Positions 18,687-27,403 are shown, numbered from the stretch's first letter. The stretch is DNA of 64,000 nucleotides from Fontibacterium sp040404065 (GCA_040404065.1 JBBAJM010000001.1); one strand, 5' to 3'. Program-made: numbers and translations. Notes: generated by a model not told the origin, from the sequence alone.

Positions 18687-19606
18687 CAATTAGACATCCA
18701 GAAAAAGTAAATAAGATTGAAAGTCCAATCCAAAAAAAACCATCTTGGATTAGAGTTAAAGCCAGTTATTCTAATAATTACCTTGAAACTAAAAATATTT
18801 TAAAAAAAAACAATCTTTTTACAGTTTGTGAGGAAGCTTCTTGTCCAAATATTAATGAATGTTGGAGTAAAAAACATGCAACATTTATGATTATGGGTGA
18901 CACATGCACTAGAGCATGTTCTTTTTGCAATGTTAAAACTGGTATTCCACAAAGCCTAGATCTTTCCGAGCCTAAAAAAATTGCACTAAGTGTTAATGAT
19001 TTAAATTTACAGCATGTAGTAATTACTTCTGTTGATAGAGATGATTTAGAAGACGGTGGGGCAAAGCATTTTGCAAATGTGATTTCTGAAATTAAAAATT
19101 ATAATAGCAAAACTACTGTTGAGGTTTTAACACCTGATTTTTTAAGAAAAGGTGATGTTTACAAAATCGTTGTAGATGCTCAACCCGATGTATTTAATCA
19201 TAATTTAGAGACAATTCCTCGTCTTTATTTAAAAGTAAGACCAGGATCACGTTATTTCCAATCTTTGGATTTGTTAAAAAAAGTTAAAGACTATAATTCT
19301 GAAATTTTTACTAAATCAGGATTAATGGTTGGATTGGGAGAAACAAAAGAAGAAATTATGCAAGTTATGGATGATCTAAGAGTTGCTGGGGTTGATTTTT
19401 TAACTATCGGACAATATTTACAACCTAGCACAAAACATTACCCAATAAGTAATTTTATCACACCAGAAGAATTTGAAAATTACAAATTAATTGCTGAAGG
19501 AAAAGGATTTTTATTAGTATCATCAAGTCCATTAACAAGATCTTCTTATCACGCAGCAGAAGATTTTAATGTTTTAAAGAAAAAAAGAATTAATAGATTG
19601 ATATAA
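18683..19606 (+). CDS. lipA: Lipoyl synthase
   Basis: Radical SAM enzyme inserting two sulfurs into octanoyl groups to make lipoate on dehydrogenase E2 and GcvH proteins. 307 residues. The auxiliary cluster motif is 'CEEASCPNINECW', the radical SAM cluster motif is 'CTRACSFC', and the C-terminal 'SSPLTRSSYHA' supplies the serine ligand. It overlaps the ftsB-like gene by four bases and is followed after one base by the COQ10-like gene. Confidence 0.97.
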   Translation: MTIRHPEKVNKIESPIQKKPSWIRVKASYSNNYLETKNILKKNNLFTVCEEASCPNINECWSKKHATFMIMGDTCTRACSFCNVKTGIPQSLDLSEPKKIALSVNDLNLQHVVITSVDRDDLEDGGAKHFANVISEIKNYNSKTTVEVLTPDFLRKGDVYKIVVDAQPDVFNHNLETIPRLYLKVRPGSRYFQSLDLLKKVKDYNSEIFTKSGLMVGLGETKEEIMQVMDDLRVAGVDFLTIGQYLQPSTKHYPISNFITPEEFENYKLIAEGKGFLLVSSSPLTRSSYHAAEDFNVLKKKRINRLI

Positions 19607-19607
19607 A

Positions 19608-20057
19608 TTGCCAGTTAAAAAAATTACACAACAGTTCAATTATTCAAAAAAAGATCTTATTGAACTTGTTTTAAGAATAGACGATTATAAAGAATTTTTA
19701 CCCTGGTGCATCAACTCTAAAATTTTAACTATTAATAAAGATAAAGAAGATTTAAATATTACAGCAGATTTAGAAATTGGCTTTAAATCTTTTAAAGAAA
19801 TTTATACAAGCAACGTTATTTATAATCATGATAAATCTAAGATTGAAGTTACTTGCTTGAAAGGCAATATAAAAAAATTATTAAATATTTGGGAATTTAA
19901 AAAAATTGATAAAAAATCCTGTAGTGTAGATTTTTACATAGATATCGAGTTAAAAAATTCATTCGTTAATATTTTATTTTATAAGTTCTTTAATTATGGT
20001 TTTGATAAAATTTTAGATTCTTTTCAACAAAGAGCAAAGCGCACTATAAAAGATTAA
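19608..20057 (+). CDS. COQ10/RatA-like START domain protein (ubiquinone-binding)
   Basis: 149 residues of the polyketide cyclase/START fold related to yeast Coq10 and bacterial RatA ('YSKKDLIELVLRIDDYKEFLPWC' near the start is the family hallmark, with the 'FLPWC' motif). Coq10 homologues bind ubiquinone and support respiration; the RatA toxin role proposed in E. coli is less likely in this setting. The start is TTG, one base after lipA, and there is no ATG before the conserved motif. The lipA-coq10-cinA order is conserved in the class. The 3' end overlaps the convergent cinA by 14 bases. Confidence 0.85.
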   Translation: MPVKKITQQFNYSKKDLIELVLRIDDYKEFLPWCINSKILTINKDKEDLNITADLEIGFKSFKEIYTSNVIYNHDKSKIEVTCLKGNIKKLLNIWEFKKIDKKSCSVDFYIDIELKNSFVNILFYKFFNYGFDKILDSFQQRAKRTIKD

Positions 20058-20532
20058 TTTTTTTTTTAATTATTTTAATTGTTTCAATTAATATTTTTTT
20101 TTGAATAATTTCTCTTGAGATTTTATTATTAAAATTAAATTTGAAAATTTCTGTTACTTTTTTATTTGCAATTCCTATATAAACAAGCCCAATAGGTTTT
20201 TTTTTGCTGCCTCCATCAGGTCCTGCAATCCCAGTAGTTGAAATGGCAATATTAGATTTGCTAATTCTTAATAAATTTTCGCACATTTCTTTGCAAGTTT
20301 CTGAGCTTACAGCGCCATTATTCTTTAAAGTTTTTTCTCTAACTTTAAGAATTTTTTTTTTGGAATAATTAGAATACGAGACAATACCCATATTAAAATA
20401 TTTTGATGCCCCTGGAGTTTTGATCAAATTGAAGCTTATTAGCCCACCTGTGCAAGATTCAGCAACAGAAATTTTAATTCTTTTATTTTTAAGATTTCTG
20501 GCTAATTGTTTAAGTTCATTATTTATGTGCAT
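20044..20532 (-). CDS. CinA-family nicotinamide-nucleotide amidohydrolase (PncC-like)
   Basis: 162 residues covering only the C-terminal CinA domain, as in E. coli PncC/YgaD, which deamidates nicotinamide mononucleotide to recycle NAD. 'VAESCTGGLISFNL' holds the catalytic serine/lysine region, and 'TTGIAGPDGGSKKKPIGLVYIG' is the signature. The N-terminal COG1058 domain is absent, which is normal for alphaproteobacteria. Its start overlaps the pgpA end by ten bases. Confidence 0.92.
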   Translation of the reverse strand: MHINNELKQLARNLKNKRIKISVAESCTGGLISFNLIKTPGASKYFNMGIVSYSNYSKKKILKVREKTLKNNGAVSSETCKEMCENLLRISKSNIAISTTGIAGPDGGSKKKPIGLVYIGIANKKVTEIFKFNFNNKISREIIQKKILIETIKIIKKKINLL

Positions 20533-20963
20533 AAATAAACTATTAAAAGTGCGTATATTCCAGCAATAACATCATCCATAATAACCCCAATAGAGTTTTT
20601 TATTTTAAGATCAAAATAACTAGCCGGCCATGGTTTAGTAATATCAAATAAACGAAATAATAAAAAAGATAGCATTATTAAAAAGATATTATTTTCGCAG
20701 ATAATCAACGGAATTGATTGTCCTATAAATTCATCTATTACAATTTCTTTTGGGTCTGATGACGTGAATGATTTTTTTAAAGTTTTTTCTAAAAAATAAA
20801 GTGAGTAAAAAAAAACGACAATAACAAAACATAAAAAGAGAATCACATTAAGACAGCTATTAAATAAATAGTAAATTATTAGTGTTGCTAGAGATCCAGC
20901 GGTTCCTGAAAGAGGTAAGTTTCCAATTCCAAAAAGAGTAAAAATTTTTTTATTAAATTCAAT
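20523..20963 (-). CDS. pgpA: Phosphatidylglycerophosphatase A
   Basis: Removes the phosphate from phosphatidylglycerophosphate to give phosphatidylglycerol, in the inner membrane. The first ATG/GTG/TTG codon (GTG at 20846) gives only 107 residues, but the upstream frame encodes the conserved 'GIGNLPLSGTAGSLAT' N-terminus of the family, so translation must begin further up. Candidates are ATT at 20963, whose last base is the first base of the ispDF TGA, ATA at 20966 or CTG at 20975. With the ATT start the protein is 146 residues, near normal. Other motifs: 'DEFIGQSIPL' and 'FRLFDITKPWPA...MDDVIAG', containing the catalytic acidic residues. The function is well supported; the exact start is inferred. 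Confidence 0.85.
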   Translation of the reverse strand: MEFNKKIFTLFGIGNLPLSGTAGSLATLIIYYLFNSCLNVILFLCFVIVVFFYSLYFLEKTLKKSFTSSDPKEIVIDEFIGQSIPLIICENNIFLIMLSFLLFRLFDITKPWPASYFDLKIKNSIGVIMDDVIAGIYALLIVYLCT

Positions 20964-22074
20964 TATTTGAGACAGATGTTATTACCTCACATGCTATTGA
21001 TTTATTTTTTCCAATATTTCCAAGCCTATCAGTTGTTTTGCCTTTAACACTTATTTTTTTTTGATTAATATTACAAATCCTAGCAATATTATCGGATATT
21101 ATTTTTTTGTACTTTTTGATACTCGGTTTTTGAGCAATAATATTAATATCAATGTTGTTAATTGTAATATTATTTATTTTAATTAGTTTAATTACTTCTT
21201 TTAAGAACAATGTGGATCTTATGTTTTTATATTTTTTATTATTAGGAAACAAAGTTCCAATATCACCTAATTTTTTTGATCCTAAAATAGAATCTATCAA
21301 AGCATGTATTACAGGATCTCCATCTGAATGGCCAACAAGTCCCATCGAGTAAGGAATTTTAACTCCACCTAAGTATAACTTATAATTTTTCTCCAATCTA
21401 TGAATATCATAGCCAATCCCATAAGAAATTTTTTTATTATTTTTATCAGCACTTATATCAGATTTGTTGGTTATTTTAATATTGCTGTAATCACCTGTTA
21501 TTTTTTTTACTTTTAATTTTTCAAAAAAAAATAAAGAGGATTCGTCATTAAATTTTATTTTTTTGTATTTTTTATGTAAAAAAAATATTTTATTGTATGT
21601 AAAACATTGTGGAGTTTGAATAGATAATATTTTTTCTCTATCTAGTATTTTATTTTTATATACCGTTGTATCTCTATTTTTTATGCAAGGGATAACAGCA
21701 TCATTATTTTTTGAATGTTTATCAATTCTATCTATTAAGTTTTTATTCAAAAATGGTCTTGCTGCATCATGTATTAAAATTTTTTTAGGTTTATATTTTT
21801 TTAATTTATTAAGAGCTAGAAATACTGAATCTTTCCTTTCTTTTCCTCCATTTATTATTATAATTTTTTTGTTTTTATAAATTTTACTTTTAAATTTATT
21901 AAAATCTGGCTTATTAATTACTAAAATTATCTTTTTTATCGAATTTATTTTGCAGAATATTTTAAGCGAGTAATTTATTATTAATTCATTATCAAATACT
22001 GTATATTGTTTTGGTATAGTTTTTGAATATCTATGACCTTTTCCAGCAGCTAAAATTATAGCGTGATAATTCAT
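20959..22074 (-). CDS. ispDF: Bifunctional IspD/IspF (MEP pathway)
   Basis: Fused 2-C-methyl-D-erythritol 4-phosphate cytidylyltransferase (residues 1-~210) and 2,4-cyclodiphosphate synthase (~215-371) of non-mevalonate isoprenoid synthesis. IspD motifs: 'AAGKGHRYSKTIPKQY' for CTP binding and 'IHDAARPFL'. IspF motifs: 'GIGYDIHRL' and 'GHSDGDPVIHALIDS' for zinc binding, plus 'DIGTLFP'. This fusion is typical of Alpha- and Epsilonproteobacteria. Only five bases separate its ATG from the divergent ntrY ATG, so its promoter must lie inside ntrY. Confidence 0.96.
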   Translation of the reverse strand: MNYHAIILAAGKGHRYSKTIPKQYTVFDNELIINYSLKIFCKINSIKKIILVINKPDFNKFKSKIYKNKKIIIINGGKERKDSVFLALNKLKKYKPKKILIHDAARPFLNKNLIDRIDKHSKNNDAVIPCIKNRDTTVYKNKILDREKILSIQTPQCFTYNKIFFLHKKYKKIKFNDESSLFFFEKLKVKKITGDYSNIKITNKSDISADKNNKKISYGIGYDIHRLEKNYKLYLGGVKIPYSMGLVGHSDGDPVIHALIDSILGSKKLGDIGTLFPNNKKYKNIRSTLFLKEVIKLIKINNITINNIDINIIAQKPSIKKYKKIISDNIARICNINQKKISVKGKTTDRLGNIGKNKSIACEVITSVSNN

Positions 22075-22079
22075 AAAAT

Positions 22080-23855
22080 ATGTTTAAAAAAATATTAAAT
22101 TCAAGTTTACTTTTATACTTTAGTACTTTTCTTTCAATAATTTTTGGGATTTTTACTCTTTATACTTTTTCAGGAACAGGTTTTGTTGAGTTAAATGAAA
22201 AAAATATTCAATTTCTTTTAGTAATAAACTTAATAATTATCTGTTTATTCTTTTTTTTAATTATAAGAAAACTTGTAATACTTTTTTATAAATCAAAACA
22301 AGTAGCTGGATTAAGTACAAATCTTAATTTTATTAAATATTTTATTTTTGTAACAGCCGCACCTTCAATTTTTGTAGCTATTTTTTCTTTAATACTTTTT
22401 AATTTAGGAATTGAAAAATGGTTTGATAATAAAGTTAATGATGTTGTAAATAATTCAGTTGAAGTTGCAAAAAATTACCTTGAAGAAAATCAGAATTCAA
22501 TAAGAAATGAGATATTAGCAATGTCTAGTGATCTTAATCGTAATTTCAATTTATATTCAGAAAATAAAACGGTTTTTCAAAATTATTTTGATCAGCAGTC
22601 AAGAATAAGAAAAATTGATGAATCTTATTTAATTGATAATGAGGGTAAGATTCTTTTATTAACTTCTTTTACTAACAAGAATAATTTTGTAACTCCATTA
22701 AAAACTTTTATTGAAATGGCTCAAAATGGGCAAACGGTATTAATTTCCGACGCAAACAGAAATCAAACCAATGCTTTAACAAAAATAATCAGCAATCAAA
22801 ATATCTTTTTATATACTATTAGATATGTTGATCCTGAGACTGTAAATTTTTTAAAGAAAACCGGAGATGCCTCGACATTCTACTATAAATTAAAATCTAA
22901 CAGTTTTGGACTTCAAATTACTTTTGCAGTAGTTTATGTTACAATAGTAACATCTTTAATATTGTTATCCAGTGTGTACGCAATAAATATAGCTAATAAA
23001 ATTTCAAAGCCCATTCTTAAGTTAATCTTTGCAGCTAAAGAAGTTGCTAGTGGTAACTTAAATGTAAAATTGAAAGACGAGAAAGAAGATGATGATTTTA
23101 AAAAATTATATCAAACTTTTAATGTTATGACTGATGAAATACAGGCGCAAAATAAAAAGATTGCATTAACTGAAAGATATCAAGCATGGGAAATGGTAGC
23201 AAAAAAACTTGCACATGAAATTAAAAACCCATTAACACCTATTATGCTTTCACTTGATAGAATCCGAGAAAAATATTCTAATCAAATTAATTTAGACAAA
23301 GCTGATTTTGAAAATTATTTAAATATTATCTCTAGACAAGTTAAGGATATTGGTAATTTAGCAAATGAATTCTCAGATTTTGCAAGAATGCCAGAACCTA
23401 TTAAAAAGAATAATAATTTCAAAAATTTAATAATAGACACGGTTAGCTTGTATAAATTATCAGAAAAAAATGTAGTTATTAATTTAGACTACAAAAGCAG
23501 CCTCGAATTATTTAAATTTGATTTGGACCAAATTTCAAGGGTTTTGGTTAACGTTATTAAAAATTCATTAGAAGCAATTCATGAAAAACAAGAAATAGAA
23601 AGAAATTTGAAAGGAGAAATAAAAATTCAAGTCGAGAATATTAATGATTTTATTTATGTTATCATAGAAGACAACGGGGTAGGCTTTAAAACCGATCTAA
23701 CAGATGTCGCAACTCCACTAGCTACCACTAAGCAACATGGATCTGGTCTTGGATTGTCAATTGTCTCTAAAATTTTACATGAACATGGTGGTGATATAAT
23801 TTTCTTACAAATAGATAATGGAGCCAAACTTAAACTAAGTATTAGAACTAAATAA
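22080..23855 (+). CDS. ntrY: Sensor histidine kinase NtrY
   Basis: Membrane sensor kinase of the NtrY/NtrX pair, linked in other alphaproteobacteria to nitrogen metabolism, redox and envelope traits. 591 residues: membrane helices near 10-30, 43-62, 83-107 and ~280-303, a periplasmic sensor region between the last two, HAMP near 305-360, the dimerisation domain with His379 in 'AHEIKNPLTP', and ATP-binding boxes 'NVIKNSLEA', 'EDNGVGF' and 'GSGLGLSIV'. The PAS domain common between HAMP and kinase in NtrY appears missing, making it shorter than usual (~750). It overlaps ntrX by one base. No upstream in-frame start is possible because of a TAA at 22074. Confidence 0.9.
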   Translation: MFKKILNSSLLLYFSTFLSIIFGIFTLYTFSGTGFVELNEKNIQFLLVINLIIICLFFFLIIRKLVILFYKSKQVAGLSTNLNFIKYFIFVTAAPSIFVAIFSLILFNLGIEKWFDNKVNDVVNNSVEVAKNYLEENQNSIRNEILAMSSDLNRNFNLYSENKTVFQNYFDQQSRIRKIDESYLIDNEGKILLLTSFTNKNNFVTPLKTFIEMAQNGQTVLISDANRNQTNALTKIISNQNIFLYTIRYVDPETVNFLKKTGDASTFYYKLKSNSFGLQITFAVVYVTIVTSLILLSSVYAINIANKISKPILKLIFAAKEVASGNLNVKLKDEKEDDDFKKLYQTFNVMTDEIQAQNKKIALTERYQAWEMVAKKLAHEIKNPLTPIMLSLDRIREKYSNQINLDKADFENYLNIISRQVKDIGNLANEFSDFARMPEPIKKNNNFKNLIIDTVSLYKLSEKNVVINLDYKSSLELFKFDLDQISRVLVNVIKNSLEAIHEKQEIERNLKGEIKIQVENINDFIYVIIEDNGVGFKTDLTDVATPLATTKQHGSGLGLSIVSKILHEHGGDIIFLQIDNGAKLKLSIRTK

Positions 23856-25198
23856 TGAAAAGTGAGATTTTATTAATAGATGATGAAAAAGATATAAGAT
23901 TTGCTGTTAGTGAAATCTTAAAAGAAAATAATTTTTTAGTTAGAGAGGCCGACACTGTTGAAAAAGCTTTATTTGAGATAAATAAAAAATTACCTGACTT
24001 AATAATTTTGGACGTTTTACTTGATGAAAAAAATAGAGATGGAATAGATATCTTAAAATTTATAAAATCTGTTGATTCAGACATTCCTGTTATTATGATT
24101 TCAGGCCACGCTAATATTAAAATTGCTGTCGATTCAATAAAACTAGGAGCCTTTGAGTTTTTAGAAAAACCTTTTAATAAAGACAGATTGTTAAATTTTA
24201 TTAATCGAGCAATTGAAACATCATCTCTTAAAAAAGAAAATAAATCATTAAAAAAAAATTTTTATTTTTCAAATCAATTAATAGGAAATTCATCAAAAAT
24301 AATAAAATTAAAATCTGCTATAAAAAGATTTTCAAAAACAGATAGTCGAATTTTAATTTATGGACCAGCAGGTTCTGGAAAAGAGTTGGTAAGCAGACTT
24401 ATACACGAAGGTTCATCGAGAACTAAAAACCCATTTAAAATTGTTAATGGGGCAATACTTGATCCGGCTCATTTCGAGATAGAATTATTTGGTTCGGAAA
24501 ATAATGACAAAATTCTTTCTGGAATTTTTGAGAAATCTAATAATGGGACGTTATTAATTGACAATGTTTCAGATGTTCCTCTTGAAACGCAAGGTAAAAT
24601 TTTAAGAGTTTTGTCTGATCAAAAATTTCGTAGAGTAAATGGAGTGACCGAAATTAATGTAAATGTTAGATTTATTTGCTCTACAAGCAAAAATTTAAAT
24701 GAAGAAGTTTTAAATGGAAATTTTAGAGAAGATCTTTTTCACAGAATTAATGTGATTCCAATAGAAATGCCATCTTTAAAGGATATAAAAGAAGACATTC
24801 CTTCTTTAATTGAATATTTTGTTAAAAAAATTTCGGAAACTAATGGTCTTAAACCAATTATTGTAAATTCAAAAAACACAGTTTTTTATGACTATGATTG
24901 GCCAGGTAATGTTCGTGAATTAAGAAATTTAATTGAAAGAGTAGTTATTTTAGCTTCCGGAAAAAATGAGGATGTCGATAAAATTTTATCAGAATCTTTG
25001 AAAATCTCATCTGTAAAACAAAATAAACATGAAGATACATTTCAATTTCCTTTAAAGGAAGCTAGAGAAAAATTTGAAAAAAGTTATCTCCAGATTCAGC
25101 TTAACAGGCATAATGGTAATATTTCTAAAACAGCTGATTATATTGGGATGGAAAGAAGTGCTTTACATAAAAAACTAAAATCTTTAGGTATTAATTAA
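23855..25198 (+). CDS. ntrX: Response regulator NtrX (no sigma-54 contact loop)
   Basis: 447 residues: receiver domain with the phospho-acceptor Asp53 in 'IILDVLLD', AAA+ domain at ~140-380 with Walker A 'GPAGSGKE' at 170-177, and a Fis-type helix-turn-helix at the C-terminus ('NGNISKTADYIGMERSALHKK'). The GAFTGA loop expected after 'ELFG' (near 213) is absent, and the Walker B segment reads 'LLIDN' instead of the usual (L/F)xDE, so ATP hydrolysis and sigma-54 activation are doubtful. Loss of GAFTGA is known in NtrX of other alphaproteobacteria; the changed Walker B is an additional step. It probably acts as a plain DNA-binding regulator. Ends one base into gap. Confidence 0.9.
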   Translation: MKSEILLIDDEKDIRFAVSEILKENNFLVREADTVEKALFEINKKLPDLIILDVLLDEKNRDGIDILKFIKSVDSDIPVIMISGHANIKIAVDSIKLGAFEFLEKPFNKDRLLNFINRAIETSSLKKENKSLKKNFYFSNQLIGNSSKIIKLKSAIKRFSKTDSRILIYGPAGSGKELVSRLIHEGSSRTKNPFKIVNGAILDPAHFEIELFGSENNDKILSGIFEKSNNGTLLIDNVSDVPLETQGKILRVLSDQKFRRVNGVTEINVNVRFICSTSKNLNEEVLNGNFREDLFHRINVIPIEMPSLKDIKEDIPSLIEYFVKKISETNGLKPIIVNSKNTVFYDYDWPGNVRELRNLIERVVILASGKNEDVDKILSESLKISSVKQNKHEDTFQFPLKEAREKFEKSYLQIQLNRHNGNISKTADYIGMERSALHKKLKSLGIN

Positions 25199-26232
25199 TG
25201 ATGAAAATTAAAGTTGCAATTAATGGATTTGGCAGAATTGGAAGAACTATACTAAGAGCTCATTATGAAAATAAAAAAAAACATAATTTAGAAATTGTAG
25301 CTATAAATGGATCAGGAAATGCAAAAGATAACTCTCATTTAATAAAATACGACTCTACACATGGAAAATTCAATGAGAATATTTCTTTTAAAGATAATTA
25401 TATTTATATTAATAAAGACAAAATTGAATTTTTAAATAACAAAGATCCAGAAAATTTACCTTCTTGGAAAAGACTTGGGGTTGATTTAGTTTTAGAATGC
25501 ACAGGTCGTTTTACCTCAAGAGACAAAGCTCAATTGCACATTAAAGCTGGAGCCAAAAAAGTCCTTATTTCTGGACCCGGATATTCACCTGGAACAGGAA
25601 AAGAGGCAGATGCAACTATTGTTTATGGTGTTAACCATAAAATATTAAAAAAAAATCATACAATTGTTTCAAATGCTTCTTGCACTACTAATTGCTTAGC
25701 TCCAATTGCAAAAATATTAAATGATAAATTAGGAGTAGTGTCCGGTATCATGAATACAATTCATGCTTATACTAATGATCAAGTTTTAAATGATTCTTAC
25801 CATAATGATTTACGTAGGGCACGAGCTGCAGCTTTATCTATGATACCAACTAAAACCGGTGCTGCAACATCTATAGGTATGGTTATTCCAGAACTCGAAG
25901 GTAAATTAGACGGTTTGTCAGTAAGAGTACCTACTAATAATGTTTCTTTAGTTGATTTAACTTTTATATCGAAAAAAAAAACATCAGTAAAAAATGTTAA
26001 TGACTTAATTAAACATGCAGCCAAAAGTAGTTATATAAATATTATTCAATATAATATCGAAGAATTAGTCTCGATAGATTTTAATCATAATTCTCACTCT
26101 TGTATTTTTGACTCAACCCAAACAAGAGTTTCGAATGACGGTAAATTAGTTAAAGTCTTAGCTTGGTATGACAATGAGTGGGGTTTTTCAAACCGAATGC
26201 TAGATACTTCCATTGCTTTAATGAAAGCTTAA
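25198..26232 (+). CDS. gap: Glyceraldehyde-3-phosphate dehydrogenase
   Basis: NAD(P)-dependent oxidation of glyceraldehyde 3-phosphate, or the reverse in gluconeogenesis. 344 residues. 'INGFGRIGRT' is the dinucleotide-binding start, the catalytic cysteine is Cys162 in 'SNASCTTNCLAP', the histidine region is 'MNTIHAYTNDQ', and 'WYDNEWGFSNRM' closes the protein. A second ATG three bases downstream could serve as start. The one-base overlap with ntrX suggests read-through from ntrYX, an unusual partner; relatives have trkA or hfq/hflX after ntrX. Confidence 0.97.
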   Translation: MMKIKVAINGFGRIGRTILRAHYENKKKHNLEIVAINGSGNAKDNSHLIKYDSTHGKFNENISFKDNYIYINKDKIEFLNNKDPENLPSWKRLGVDLVLECTGRFTSRDKAQLHIKAGAKKVLISGPGYSPGTGKEADATIVYGVNHKILKKNHTIVSNASCTTNCLAPIAKILNDKLGVVSGIMNTIHAYTNDQVLNDSYHNDLRRARAAALSMIPTKTGAATSIGMVIPELEGKLDGLSVRVPTNNVSLVDLTFISKKKTSVKNVNDLIKHAAKSSYINIIQYNIEELVSIDFNHNSHSCIFDSTQTRVSNDGKLVKVLAWYDNEWGFSNRMLDTSIALMKA

Positions 26233-26288
26233 ATCAATAACAAATTGATTAAAAATTAATAATTGTTAAAAGTATTTAAAATTTAGTT

Positions 26289-26365
26289 GCGCCCTTAGCT
26301 CAGCTGGATAGAGCATCGGTTTTCTAAACCGAGGGTCAGAGGTTCGAATCCTTTAGGGCGCGCCA
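26289..26365 (+). tRNA. tRNA-Arg (anticodon TCT)
   Basis: 77 bases with a seven-base acceptor stem (GCGCCCT with AGGGCGC), D arm with TAGCTCAGCTGGATAGAGC, anticodon stem TCGGT/ACCGA around loop TTTCTAA, T arm with GGTTCGAATCC and an encoded CCA end. The anticodon TCT reads AGA/AGG, AGA being the dominant arginine codon in this AT-rich sequence. Confidence 0.97.
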
Positions 26366-26377
26366 ATTTTGTAAATT

Positions 26378-27403
26378 ATGGCTAAAATTTTAATTTTAGG
26401 TGCAGGCTCAATGAGCGCTGCCTTTTCTTTTCCATGCATTGATAATAGTCATAAAGTTTCAATTGTAGGCACTCATTTAGAAGATGATTTTATAGATAGT
26501 ATTAAGTCTAATAAAAATATTCATCCAATATTAAAATCTAAAATTCCGAATAATGTTAGACTTTATAAATTTAAAGATTTTAACTTAGTGTTAAATAACT
26601 GTGAATTAATAGTAATTGGAGTAAGTTCAAAAGGTATTAATTGGGCAGCTAAGCAATTAACAAAAATAAAAAATAATCAACAAATTCTTGTTTTAACAAA
26701 AGGTTTGAATGTTAATAAAAAAAATAAATATGAAACATATTCAAAAACTATTGAAAATACTTTATTAGAAAAAGGAATTAAAAATTCAAAGATTTCAATT
26801 GCAGCTGGACCATGTTTGGCAGCTGACTTATCCAAAAAAGTTCTTACAAATGTTGTTTTTGCAAACAAAGATATCTCTGTTGTTAAATATCTATCTAAAA
26901 TTTTATCAACTTCTTATTATCATATTAAATGCTCAGATGATGTAGTTGGGGTAGGTGCTTGCGGCGGGATAAAAAATATTTATGCTATGGTTGTAGGGGC
27001 ATCTATGGGAATAAATTTAACTAATGAGAAAGATAATAAAAATTTAAATACAGCAGCAGCGCTATTTAATCAGTCAATCTTAGAAATGAGTTATTTTATA
27101 AAAAAAATAGGCGGAAAAGAATCCACTGTCAAAGATCTTGCTGGAATTGGAGATTTATATGTAAGCTGTACAGGCGGAAGGAATTCAAAAATGGGAAAGT
27201 TTATAGGAATGGGAATGACCTATAAGCAAGCAAAAAATAATAAAATGCCAAATGATACAGTTGAGGGTGCTGATCTTATCTTTGAAATTGGGAAAAAAAT
27301 TATTAAAGACTTTTCTGTTAAGGAACTTCCTTTAATGATTTCATTTATAAAAGCGCTAATTAATAATACTAAATTTAAAATTGATAAAAAATTTTTTATT
27401 TAA
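26378..27403 (+). CDS. GpsA-like NAD-dependent glycerol-3-phosphate dehydrogenase (divergent)
   Basis: 341 residues. N-terminal Rossmann fold 'ILGAGSMSAAF' and C-terminal segments 'GVGACGGIKNIYAMVVGAS' and 'DLAGIGDLYVSCTGGRNSKMG' match GpsA, including the conserved lysine after GGxxKN. It differs from canonical GpsA in having 'AGPCLAADL' for the SGPSFA motif and an alternative start of the dinucleotide fold ('GSM' for 'GAW'). It may be the lone sn-glycerol-3-phosphate synthase for phospholipids, or a paralogue acting on a related substrate. It lies 12 bases after tRNA-Arg and directly before a GIY-YIG gene. Confidence 0.75.
   Translation: MAKILILGAGSMSAAFSFPCIDNSHKVSIVGTHLEDDFIDSIKSNKNIHPILKSKIPNNVRLYKFKDFNLVLNNCELIVIGVSSKGINWAAKQLTKIKNNQQILVLTKGLNVNKKNKYETYSKTIENTLLEKGIKNSKISIAAGPCLAADLSKKVLTNVVFANKDISVVKYLSKILSTSYYHIKCSDDVVGVGACGGIKNIYAMVVGASMGINLTNEKDNKNLNTAAALFNQSILEMSYFIKKIGGKESTVKDLAGIGDLYVSCTGGRNSKMGKFIGMGMTYKQAKNNKMPNDTVEGADLIFEIGKKIIKDFSVKELPLMISFIKALINNTKFKIDKKFFI

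Noticed and set aside
20523..20846. PgpA as a 107-residue protein from GTG 20846
   Set aside because: The conserved N-terminal motif of the family lies upstream in the same frame.
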